Assembly: GCA_039807745.1 (NCBI GenBank)
Contig: JBDHRV010000188.1
Location: 1-5,193 of the forward strand
From: JAEUMW01 sp039807745
GTDB lineage: Bacteria; Pseudomonadota; Gammaproteobacteria; Burkholderiales; JAEUMW01
Reading direction: 5' to 3'
Length of the DNA stretch: 5,193 bases
This document shows positions 1 to 5,193 of this stretch, piece by piece (within the stretch, counting starts at the first letter, position 1; every line of letters starts with the position of its first letter). Both the position numbers and the translations under genes were made by a program. Below the pieces are notes generated by a model. It was not told the DNA's origin, ran no database searches, and saw nothing but the letters and a program-made list of their open reading frames with translations.

Positions 1-674
1 CTCACCGAGCGCTCGCGGGAAAGCTCCCAGTTGCGCGCGGTGTAGCGGAATGGCTTCGACGTGAGCGCGCCCACCGGGCACAGATCGATCACGTTGCCCG
101 AGAGCTCCGAGTCCACCGTCCGGCCGACGAAGGCGAGGATCTCGGAATGCTCGCCGCGTCCGGCCATGCCGAGCTCCATCACACCCGCGATCTCCTGCCC
201 GAAACGCACGCAGCGCGTGCAGTGGATGCAGCGGGTCATGTCGGTGGAAATCAGCGGGCCGAGATTCTTGTTCGACACGACGCGCTTCATCTCCTCGAAG
301 CGCGACGCGCTGGCGCCGTAACCGACCGCGAGATCCTGCAGCTGGCATTCGCCGCCCTGGTCGCAGATCGGGCAGTCGAGCGGGTGATTGATGAGCAGGA
401 ACTCCATCACCCCGTGCTGCGCCTTGTGCGCGTACTCGGAATGGGTATAGACCTTCTGCCCGTTCGCCACCGGGGTCGCACAGGCCGGCAGCGGCTTCGG
501 CGCCTTCTCGACCTGCACCAGGCACATGCGGCAGTTGGCCGCGATCGAGAGCTTCTTGTGCCAGCAGAAGTGCGGGATATAGATGCCGAGTTTGCTGGCG
601 GCATCCATCACGGTGGACCCTGGGGGCACTTCCACCGCCTGACCGTCGATCTCGAGAGAAATCAGATTCGCCAT
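1..674 (-). CDS. nuoG: NADH-quinone oxidoreductase subunit G, N-terminal part (cut by left edge)
   Basis: This is the large iron-sulfur subunit of the complex I peripheral arm, which relays electrons from NuoF/NuoE towards NuoB. The reverse strand read from the ATG at 672-674 is open to the window edge and gives 224 residues, beginning MANLISLEIDGQAVEV. Residues 1-80 are a ferredoxin-type [2Fe-2S] domain with C37, C48, C51 and C65, which fit cluster N1b. The next block has H97, C101, C104 and C110 (HPLDCPICDQGGEC), the His/Cys ligand set of cluster N5. C149, C152, C155 (CIHCTRC) and C199 fit cluster N4. No ligand is missing. The molybdopterin-oxidoreductase-like C-terminal region, and any N7 ligands, would lie beyond the left edge. 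The gene follows nuoF after 28 bases, and no clear Shine-Dalgarno is visible before the ATG. Identification is firm; the full length is unknown. Confidence 0.97.
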   Translation of the reverse strand, partial: MANLISLEIDGQAVEVPPGSTVMDAASKLGIYIPHFCWHKKLSIAANCRMCLVQVEKAPKPLPACATPVANGQKVYTHSEYAHKAQHGVMEFLLINHPLDCPICDQGGECQLQDLAVGYGASASRFEEMKRVVSNKNLGPLISTDMTRCIHCTRCVRFGQEIAGVMELGMAGRGEHSEILAFVGRTVDSELSGNVIDLCPVGALTSKPFRYTARNWELSRERSV

Positions 675-702
675 GGTGATTCGTCGGAGCGTCGCGTGTG
701 GT

Positions 703-2016
703 TCACAGACCGCCCGCGACCAGACACTGCTTGTGGTCGATGTGATACGCGAACTCGTCGCGGAAATGCTGGATGAAACTCTTCACCGGCAGCGCGGCCG
801 CGTCGCCGAGCGCGCAGATCGTCCGGCCGAGGATATTGTCCGCTACGCTGGTGAGCAGGTCGAGGTCTTCGGGTTTGCCGCGCCCGGTCTCGATGCGGTC
901 CACCACGCGATACAGCCAGCCGGTGCCTTCCCGGCATGGCGTGCACTGGCCGCAGGATTCCTCGAAATAGAAGTACGACAGCCGGCGCAGCGCGCGCACC
1001 ATGCAGGTCGTGTCGTCCATGATGATGACCGCGCCCGAGCCGAGCATGGAGCCCGCCTTGGCGATGGAGTCGTAGTCCAGGTCGCACGCCATCATCACGT
1101 CGCCCGGCAGCACCGGCATCGACGAGCCGCCGGGGATGCAGGCCTTGAGCTTGCGCCCGCCGCGCATTCCGCCCGCCATCTCGAGCAGCTGGGCGAAAGG
1201 GGTGCCCATGCGCACTTCGTAGTTCCCCGGACGATTCACGTGACCGGACACCGAGAAGAGCTTGGTGCCGCCGTTGTTCACCTTGCCGAGATCGAGAAAT
1301 TTCTGTCCGCCGTGCAGAACGATGTACGGCACGGAAGCGAAGGTCTCTGTGTTGTTGATCGTGGTCGGCCGGCCGTAGAGTCCGAAGGTGGCCGGGAATG
1401 GCGGCTTGAAGCGCGGCTGCCCCTTCTTGCCCTCGATCGAGTCGAGCAGCGCGGTCTCTTCACCGCAGATGTAGGCGCCATAGCCATGGTGCGCGAAGAG
1501 CTCGAAGCCGAAATCCGAGCCCAGGATGTTCGGGCCGAGGAAACCCGCCGCACGTGCTTCGGCGAGCGCTTCCTCGAAGCGCTGGTAGACATCCCAGATC
1601 TCGCCGTGGATGTAGTTGTAGCCGGCGCCCGCGCCCATCGCATAGCCGCCGAGGATCATGCCCTCGATCACCATGTGCGGGTTGTACCGCAGCAGGTCGC
1701 GATCCTTGAAGGTGCCGGGCTCGCCTTCGTCCGAATTGCACACCACGTACTTGGGGCCGGTGTAGTTGCGCGGCATGAAGCTCCACTTGAGGCCGGTCGG
1801 AAAACCGGCGCCGCCACGGCCGCGCAGTGCGCTCAACTTCACTTCGGCGATGACCTGCTCGGGCGTGATCTTCTCCGTCAGGACCTTGCGCAGCGCCTCG
1901 TAGCCCCCGCGCTTGCGGTAGTCATCGAGCCGCCAGTTGAGGCCGTCGAGCCCCTGCATCAGGATCGCATCGGGGCCGTACATCTCGGGCGAAAAAGGCA
2001 GCGTGGGCGCGTTCAT
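703..2016 (-). CDS. nuoF: NADH-quinone oxidoreductase subunit F (NADH- and FMN-binding, 51 kDa type)
   Basis: This is the entry subunit of complex I: it oxidises NADH through FMN and passes electrons into the iron-sulfur chain, on the cytoplasmic side. The product has 437 residues, a normal bacterial length. Residues 66-80 (GRGGAGFPTGLKWSF) are the glycine-rich FMN/NADH loop. CNSDEGEPGTFKDR at 93-106 and GYGAYICGEETALLDS at 178-193 are the other two nucleotide-site blocks. ESCGQCTPCREG at 353-364 supplies C355, C358 and C361, with C401 as the fourth ligand of the [4Fe-4S] cluster N3. The frame stays open upstream to an ATG at 2124, but I chose the ATG at 2014-2016. It overlaps the nuoE stop as ATGA, has a GGAG eight bases upstream, and starts the family-like sequence MNAPTLPFSP; the 36 upstream codons lie inside nuoE and look like an out-of-frame shadow. 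The overlap suggests translation coupled to nuoE. Confidence 0.98.
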   Translation of the reverse strand: MNAPTLPFSPEMYGPDAILMQGLDGLNWRLDDYRKRGGYEALRKVLTEKITPEQVIAEVKLSALRGRGGAGFPTGLKWSFMPRNYTGPKYVVCNSDEGEPGTFKDRDLLRYNPHMVIEGMILGGYAMGAGAGYNYIHGEIWDVYQRFEEALAEARAAGFLGPNILGSDFGFELFAHHGYGAYICGEETALLDSIEGKKGQPRFKPPFPATFGLYGRPTTINNTETFASVPYIVLHGGQKFLDLGKVNNGGTKLFSVSGHVNRPGNYEVRMGTPFAQLLEMAGGMRGGRKLKACIPGGSSMPVLPGDVMMACDLDYDSIAKAGSMLGSGAVIIMDDTTCMVRALRRLSYFYFEESCGQCTPCREGTGWLYRVVDRIETGRGKPEDLDLLTSVADNILGRTICALGDAAALPVKSFIQHFRDEFAYHIDHKQCLVAGGL

Positions 2017-2504
2017 TCGCCGAGCTCCGCCAGCAGTTGGTCGATCGCCTCGGGGCTCATGAAGCTGCACATGCGCTTGTTGTTGACGAGGAGCACCGGC
2101 GAATCGCCACAGGCGCCGAAACACTCGCCCTCCTGCAAGGTGAAGCGGCCGTCCGCCGTGGTCTCGCCAAAGCCGATGCCGAGCTTGCGCTTGAGATACG
2201 CCGCCGCCTCGCCCGCTCCGGAGAGCGCACAGGGAAGATTGGTGCAGACGGTGAGCTTGTGCCTGCCCACCGGCGCGAGATCGTACATGTTGTAGAACGT
2301 CGCCACCTCGTACACCGCCACCGGCGCCATCGCGAGGTAGCGGGCCACGAATTCCATCGTCTCGGTGGAGAGCCAGCCCTTTTCGTCCTGGGCGATCGCA
2401 AGCGCCGCCATCACCGCCGACCGCCTCTGGTCCGGCGGATATTTGGCCACCTCGCGGTCGATCTTCGCGAGCGCGGCGGGCGACAGGAGCATGGGCGCAT
2501 TCAT
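2013..2504 (-). CDS. nuoE: NADH-quinone oxidoreductase subunit E (24 kDa type, [2Fe-2S] N1a)
   Basis: This is a thioredoxin-like [2Fe-2S] subunit that pairs with NuoF in the NADH dehydrogenase module. The product has 163 residues, typical for the family. The N-terminal half is helical (about residues 10-75, including GWLSTETMEFVARYL and VYEVATFYNMYDLAPVG). The thioredoxin-fold half carries the four cluster N1a ligands: C87 and C92 (CTNLPC), and C128 and C132 (CFGAC). The stop overlaps the nuoF start by four bases, so the two products that form one module are probably translated in a coupled way. The start at 2504 has no clear Shine-Dalgarno. The in-frame ATG four codons later (residue 5) is an alternative that would barely change the protein. 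The gene lies 31 bases after nuoD. Confidence 0.97.
   Translation of the reverse strand: MNAPMLLSPAALAKIDREVAKYPPDQRRSAVMAALAIAQDEKGWLSTETMEFVARYLAMAPVAVYEVATFYNMYDLAPVGRHKLTVCTNLPCALSGAGEAAAYLKRKLGIGFGETTADGRFTLQEGECFGACGDSPVLLVNNKRMCSFMSPEAIDQLLAELGE
2025..2028 (-). promoter_or_regulatory. Ribosome binding site of nuoF, inside the end of nuoE
   Basis: The reverse strand reads GCGGAG then CTCGGCGA before the ATG at 2014-2016, so the GGAG core lies eight bases upstream. It supports the ATGA-overlap start of nuoF rather than the longer open frame beginning at 2124. Confidence 0.6.
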
Positions 2505-2535
2505 GATTGCGGCACTACGGGTTGGATGAGGTGTG

Positions 2536-3789
2536 TCATCGATCGACCTCGCCGAAGACGATGTCGAGCGTGCCGATGATCGCCACCACGTCGGCGATCA
2601 TGTGTCCCTTCGCGATCTCGTCCATCGCGGAAAGGTGGGCAAAGCCGGAGGCGCGGATCTTCATGCGGTATGGCTTGTTCGCGCCGTCGGACACGAGGTA
2701 GATGCCGAACTCGCCCTTCGGATGCTCGACCGCGGCGTAGGTCTCGCCGGGTGGAACGTGGAAACCTTCCGTGAAGAGCTTGAAGTGGTGGATGAGCGCT
2801 TCCATGTCGGTCTTCATGGTCACGCGTGGCGGCGGTGCAACCTTGCGGTTTTCCGTGATCACCGGGCCCGGGTTCTGCCGCAGCCAGTCGATACACTGCT
2901 TGATGATGCGATTCGACTGGCGCATCTCCTCGATCCGCACCAGGTAGCGGTCGTAGCAGTCGCCGTTGACCCCGACCGGAATGTCGAAATCGACGCGGTC
3001 GTAGGCGGCATAAGGCTGCGTCTTGCGCAGATCCCATTCGATTCCCGAGCCGCGCAGCATCACGCCGCTGAAGCCCAGAGCCTGAGCGCGCTCCGGGGTG
3101 ACCACACCGATGCCGACCGTGCGCTGCTTCCAGATGCGGTTCTCGGTGAGGAGCGCTTCGTACTCCTCGACGCACTTTGGAAAGCGGGCGACGAAATCGT
3201 CCAGGAAGTCGAGCAGCGAGCCCTGGCGATTCTCGTTCAGTCGCGCCACCGCCGCCTCGTTGTGAATGCGCGAGGCCTGGTACTGCGGCATGGTGTCGGG
3301 CAGATCCCGATACACCCCGCCGGGGCGGTAGTACGCGGCATGCATGCGCGCCCCGGACACCGCCTCGTAACAGTCGAAGAGATCCTCGCGCTCCCGGAAG
3401 CAGTACAGAAATACCGTCATCGCCCCGATGTCGAGCCCGTGCGTGCCGAGCCACAGCAGATGGTTCAGCAGCCGCGTGATCTCGTCGAACATCACCCGGA
3501 TGTACTGCGCGCGAATCGGAACCTCGAGCCCGAGCAGCCGCTCGATCGCCATCACGTAGGCGTGCTCGCTGCACAGCATCGACACGTAGTCGAGCCGGTC
3601 CATGTAAGGCACGCTTTGGAGGAACGTCTTGTACTCGGCGAGCTTCTCGGTGGCGCGGTGCAGGAGACCGATGTGCGGATCGGCGCGCTGGATCACCTCA
3701 CCGTCCAGTTCGAGCACGAGGCGCAGCACACCGTGCGCCGCCGGGTGCTGCGGCCCAAAATTCAGCGTGTAGTTACGGATCTCAGCCAT
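2536..3789 (-). CDS. nuoD: NADH-quinone oxidoreductase subunit D (49 kDa type, quinone site)
   Basis: This subunit forms the quinone-binding pocket of complex I together with NuoB and descends from the large subunit of [NiFe] hydrogenases. The product has 417 residues, the usual length for stand-alone NuoD. FGPQHPAAHG at 11-20 is the loop next to the quinone head group: H15 and H19 are both present, H19 matching the quinone-site histidine known from Thermus Nqo4. LHRATEKLAEYK at 43-54 matches the 49 kDa family signature. Y68 in RLDYVSMLCSE matches the conserved quinone-site tyrosine. The C terminus, GTLDIVFGEVDR, is the usual one. The nickel-binding cysteines of hydrogenases are not present as CxxC pairs, as expected for complex I. 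nuoC and nuoD are separate genes here, unlike the fused nuoCD of Escherichia coli. The gene follows nuoC after 43 bases. Confidence 0.98.
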   Translation of the reverse strand: MAEIRNYTLNFGPQHPAAHGVLRLVLELDGEVIQRADPHIGLLHRATEKLAEYKTFLQSVPYMDRLDYVSMLCSEHAYVMAIERLLGLEVPIRAQYIRVMFDEITRLLNHLLWLGTHGLDIGAMTVFLYCFREREDLFDCYEAVSGARMHAAYYRPGGVYRDLPDTMPQYQASRIHNEAAVARLNENRQGSLLDFLDDFVARFPKCVEEYEALLTENRIWKQRTVGIGVVTPERAQALGFSGVMLRGSGIEWDLRKTQPYAAYDRVDFDIPVGVNGDCYDRYLVRIEEMRQSNRIIKQCIDWLRQNPGPVITENRKVAPPPRVTMKTDMEALIHHFKLFTEGFHVPPGETYAAVEHPKGEFGIYLVSDGANKPYRMKIRASGFAHLSAMDEIAKGHMIADVVAIIGTLDIVFGEVDR

Positions 3790-3832
3790 GTCCGATCAGC
3801 GGATATCGAAACCGGAAGCGGTCAACGCGCCG

Positions 3833-4447
3833 TCACCCATTCCTGAACCCCGGTCCCTCGGCATAGTTCTCTTCGCGCAGCACACGCGGCGTCACTTCTC
3901 GCGGCTCGATCGTGACCGGCTGATAGATCACGCGCGCCTGATCCGGGTCGTAGCGCATCTCCACGTTGCCGGACACCGGGAAGTCCTTGCGGAACGGGTG
4001 ACCGACGAATCCGTAGTCGGTCAGGATGCGACGCAGGTCGGGGTGTCCGGGAAATACGATGCCGAAGAAATCGAAGGCCTCGCGCTCGAACCAGTTGGCG
4101 GACGGCCAGACACCGACGACCGAATCGACGCTCGGAAAATCGTCGTCGGCACAGAAAGCACGCAGGCGAACGCGCCAATTGCGCGGAATCGACAACAGGT
4201 GATAGACGACCGCGAAGCGCGGTCCGTCCCAAGTGCCGCCTCCGTACTCGCTGTAGTCGATGCCGCACAGATCGATCAGGACCGAAAACGCGAGCTCCGG
4301 GTGATCGCGCAAGGTCTGCGTTACCGCCGTGACGTCCGCGCCCTTGATCTCGACCGTGATCTCGCCGCAGGCGCGGGCAAGACGCGTGATCCGATCGCCC
4401 AGCGCACCTTGCAGCGTTGCTTCGAGAGTGTCGAGTCGGGTAGTCAT
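3833..4447 (-). CDS. nuoC: NADH-quinone oxidoreductase subunit C (30 kDa type)
   Basis: This is a cofactor-free structural subunit of the peripheral arm that packs against NuoD and NuoB. The product has 204 residues, normal for an unfused NuoC. The 30 kDa family signature runs over residues 121-142, starting EREAFDFFGIVFPGHPDLRR, and is followed by ILTDYGFVGHPFRKDFP. The frame is open further upstream to 4630, but that part overlaps nuoB in another frame and gives a low-complexity Arg/Thr/Ser-rich sequence. I therefore chose the ATG at 4445-4447, which gives MTTRLDTLEATLQGALG and lies ten bases after the nuoB stop. No strong Shine-Dalgarno precedes it, so translation probably depends on ribosomes arriving from nuoB. 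The C terminus (EPREVTPRVLREENYAEGP) is typical. Confidence 0.97.
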   Translation of the reverse strand: MTTRLDTLEATLQGALGDRITRLARACGEITVEIKGADVTAVTQTLRDHPELAFSVLIDLCGIDYSEYGGGTWDGPRFAVVYHLLSIPRNWRVRLRAFCADDDFPSVDSVVGVWPSANWFEREAFDFFGIVFPGHPDLRRILTDYGFVGHPFRKDFPVSGNVEMRYDPDQARVIYQPVTIEPREVTPRVLREENYAEGPGFRNG

Positions 4448-4457
4448 CGGCTGCTGG

Positions 4458-4934
4458 TCAGCGGGCGATCGTGTTGGTGCGCTTGATCTTGTTCTGCAAC
4501 TGAATGATGCCGTACAGCAAGGCCTCGGCGGTGGGCGGACATCCCGGAACATAGACGTCGACGGGAACGATGCGGTCGCAGCCCCGCACCACCGAATACG
4601 AGTAGTGGTAGTAGCCGCCGCCGTTCGCACACGAGCCCATCGAGATCACCCAGCGCGGCTCGGCCATCTGGTCATACACCTTGCGCAGCGCCGGCGCCAT
4701 CTTGTTGCACAGGGTGCCCGCGACGATCATCACGTCCGACTGGCGCGGGCTCGGACGGAACACGATGCCGAAGCGGTCGAGGTCATACCGCGACGCGCCG
4801 GCGTGCATCATTTCGATCGCACAGCACGCAAGACCGAAGGTCACCGGCCACATCGACCCGGTGCGCGTCCAGTTGATGACCGTGTCGATCGATGTGGTGA
4901 CGAAACCCTTCTCGAGAACGCCTTCCGCACCCAT
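4458..4934 (-). CDS. nuoB: NADH-quinone oxidoreductase subunit B (20 kDa type, [4Fe-4S] N2)
   Basis: This subunit holds N2, the last iron-sulfur cluster of complex I, which hands electrons to quinone at the NuoB-NuoD interface. The product has 158 residues. The N2 ligands are all present: the tandem pair C37-C38 (GLACCAIEMM), C102 (GSCANGGG) and C132. GCDRIVPVDVYVPGCPP at 118-134 matches the 20 kDa family signature, and RPSPRQSDVMIVAGTL at 60-75 is another conserved block. The reading frame continues open at least 71 codons upstream into the repeat region. I reject that extension because the ATG at 4932-4934 has a strong GGAGGG site and begins the family-like MGAEGVLEKGFVTT. In most proteobacterial operons nuoA comes directly before this gene; here the preceding bases are a tandem repeat. 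Confidence 0.98.
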   Translation of the reverse strand: MGAEGVLEKGFVTTSIDTVINWTRTGSMWPVTFGLACCAIEMMHAGASRYDLDRFGIVFRPSPRQSDVMIVAGTLCNKMAPALRKVYDQMAEPRWVISMGSCANGGGYYHYSYSVVRGCDRIVPVDVYVPGCPPTAEALLYGIIQLQNKIKRTNTIAR

Positions 4935-4941
4935 GGTCAGA

Positions 4942-4947
4942 CCCTCC
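4942..4947 (-). promoter_or_regulatory. Ribosome binding site of nuoB
   Basis: The reverse strand reads GGAGGG here, followed by a seven-base spacer and the ATG at 4932-4934. It is the strongest Shine-Dalgarno match in the window. It fixes the NuoB start against the longer open frame that runs back into the repeats, and shows that nuoB can start translation without coupling to an upstream gene. Confidence 0.8.
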
Positions 4948-4981
4948 GTCCCTGGAACTGCACGACGGAACTCGCGGGAAT
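4948..4981. other. Short unique stretch between the nuoB ribosome binding site and the repeats
   Basis: These 34 bases are not part of the 111-bp unit: aligned against the bases just before copy 2, only scattered positions agree. I see no convincing promoter, operator or terminator in it and no trace of a nuoA 3' end. It would be transcribed as the immediate leader of nuoB. Confidence 0.4.
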
Positions 4982-5193
4982 CCCCTGCTCCGTTGAGCTT
5001 CGCGGCCCGGCGAGCGTCACCAAAAACTCCAAGCACGGTGCCACCGCCGTCAACGCCGCGCTCTCGCGTCGCATCCCCGCAAAGGCGCGGGGCCCCTGCT
5101 CCGTTGAGCCTCGCAACCCGGCGAGCGTCACCAAAAACTCCAAGCACGGTGCCACCGCCGTCAACGCCGCGCTCTCGCGTCGCATCCCCGCAA
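4982..5193 (-). repeat. 111-bp direct tandem repeat upstream of nuoB (second copy cut by right edge)
   Basis: Copy 1 spans 4982-5092 and copy 2 spans 5093-5193, still inside the unit at the window edge. Over the 101 bases that can be compared, I count 98 identities; the differences are at 4999, 5004 and 5005 against 5110, 5115 and 5116. The period is 111, a multiple of three, so reading frames carry through both copies. Two minus-strand frames are open and give 37-residue peptide repeats (one contains RRESAALTAVAPCLEFLVTL, the other LGVFGDARR and LCGDATRERGVDGGG). The third is closed by a TGA in each unit. The three differences change amino acids in both open frames, so nothing suggests selection for either peptide. 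I take it as a non-coding repeat, possibly a copy of a dispersed intergenic family. No transposase or terminal inverted repeat is visible. Strand is given relative to the operon. Confidence 0.93.
5075..5092. other. Hairpin at the repeat-unit junction
   Basis: CCCCGC (5075-5080), a six-base loop AAAGGC and GCGGGG (5087-5092) form a perfect 6-bp GC stem that ends exactly at the boundary between the two repeat copies. The left arm recurs at 5186-5191 in copy 2; its right arm would fall outside the window. There is no T-run after the stem on the minus strand, so it does not look like an intrinsic terminator. A weaker CGCG-CTCT-CGCG stem lies inside each unit (5057-5068 and 5168-5179). Confidence 0.6.

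Noticed and set aside
673..2295. A 540-codon open frame on the plus strand, antisense to nuoF and nuoE
   Set aside because: Its translation is rich in Arg, Ala, Val, His and Asp with no recognisable domain, as expected for the complement of GC-rich codons with strong third-position bias. The minus strand has two unmistakable genes here.
2013..2504. NuoE and NuoF both begin MNAP, followed by a similar short Leu/Ser/Pro stretch
   Set aside because: The likeness covers fewer than ten residues, in a poorly conserved N-terminal tail, and the rest of the two proteins is unrelated. Chance or a common N-terminal preference is enough to explain it.
2533..3846. A 437-codon open frame on the plus strand, antisense to nuoD
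   Set aside because: Same composition artefact: it mirrors nuoD almost end to end, and nuoD carries the family signatures and quinone-site residues.
3788..4486. A 232-codon plus-strand frame over nuoC
   Set aside because: It mirrors nuoC and the end of nuoB, shows no motif, and has no sensible neighbours or ribosome binding site.
5020..5056. A possible promoter inside each repeat unit: TTGACG on the minus strand as a -35 box
   Set aside because: At 17-18 bases downstream the candidate -10 (GGAGTT / GAGTTT) is a poor match to TATAAT, so I cannot support a promoter.
4937..5185. A possible small repeat protein of 82 residues encoded by the 111-bp units
   Set aside because: Its repeated peptide arises from the DNA repeat, the copy differences change amino acids, and a second frame is equally open. 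I list it as a repeat instead.
1..5193. A CRISPR array, tRNA or rRNA gene, or insertion sequence in the window
   Set aside because: The only repeats are two adjoining 111-bp units without spacers. I saw no cloverleaf-like or rRNA sequence, no transposase and no terminal inverted repeats.

Overview
The window is a GC-rich stretch of a bacterial chromosome carrying most of the front half of a respiratory complex I (NADH:quinone oxidoreductase, NDH-1) operon. All genes are on the minus strand, so in transcription order it reads nuoB, nuoC, nuoD, nuoE, nuoF, nuoG from the right edge to the left edge. Separate (unfused) nuoC and nuoD, a 158-residue NuoB, a 417-residue NuoD and the wording of the conserved blocks all resemble Betaproteobacteria (Burkholderiales / Rhodocyclales / Nitrosomonadales type). 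That placement is an inference from protein style, not a database result.

Layout from left to right: 1-674 is the N-terminal part of nuoG, cut by the left edge and encoding 224 residues here. 703-2016 is nuoF. 2013-2504 is nuoE, which overlaps nuoF by an ATGA junction. 2536-3789 is nuoD, 3833-4447 is nuoC and 4458-4934 is nuoB. Gaps between genes range from a 4-base overlap to 43 bases, so this is one transcription unit. 4935-5193 holds no recognisable gene: it has the nuoB ribosome binding site, a short unique stretch, then a 111-bp direct repeat in two copies, the second cut by the right edge.

The genes together form the peripheral arm of complex I. NuoF binds NADH and FMN and carries cluster N3. 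NuoE carries N1a. NuoG carries N1b, N4 and N5 in the part seen. Electrons pass along this chain to N2 in NuoB, next to the quinone pocket formed by NuoB and NuoD, with NuoC as structural partner. Every expected cofactor ligand in the visible sequence is present, so the subunits look functional.

The only part that is not ordinary is the right edge. nuoA, which normally sits directly upstream of nuoB, is not in the 259 bases available, and the space is filled by a tandem repeat with a hairpin at its unit junction. I see no sign of a new multi-gene system here.
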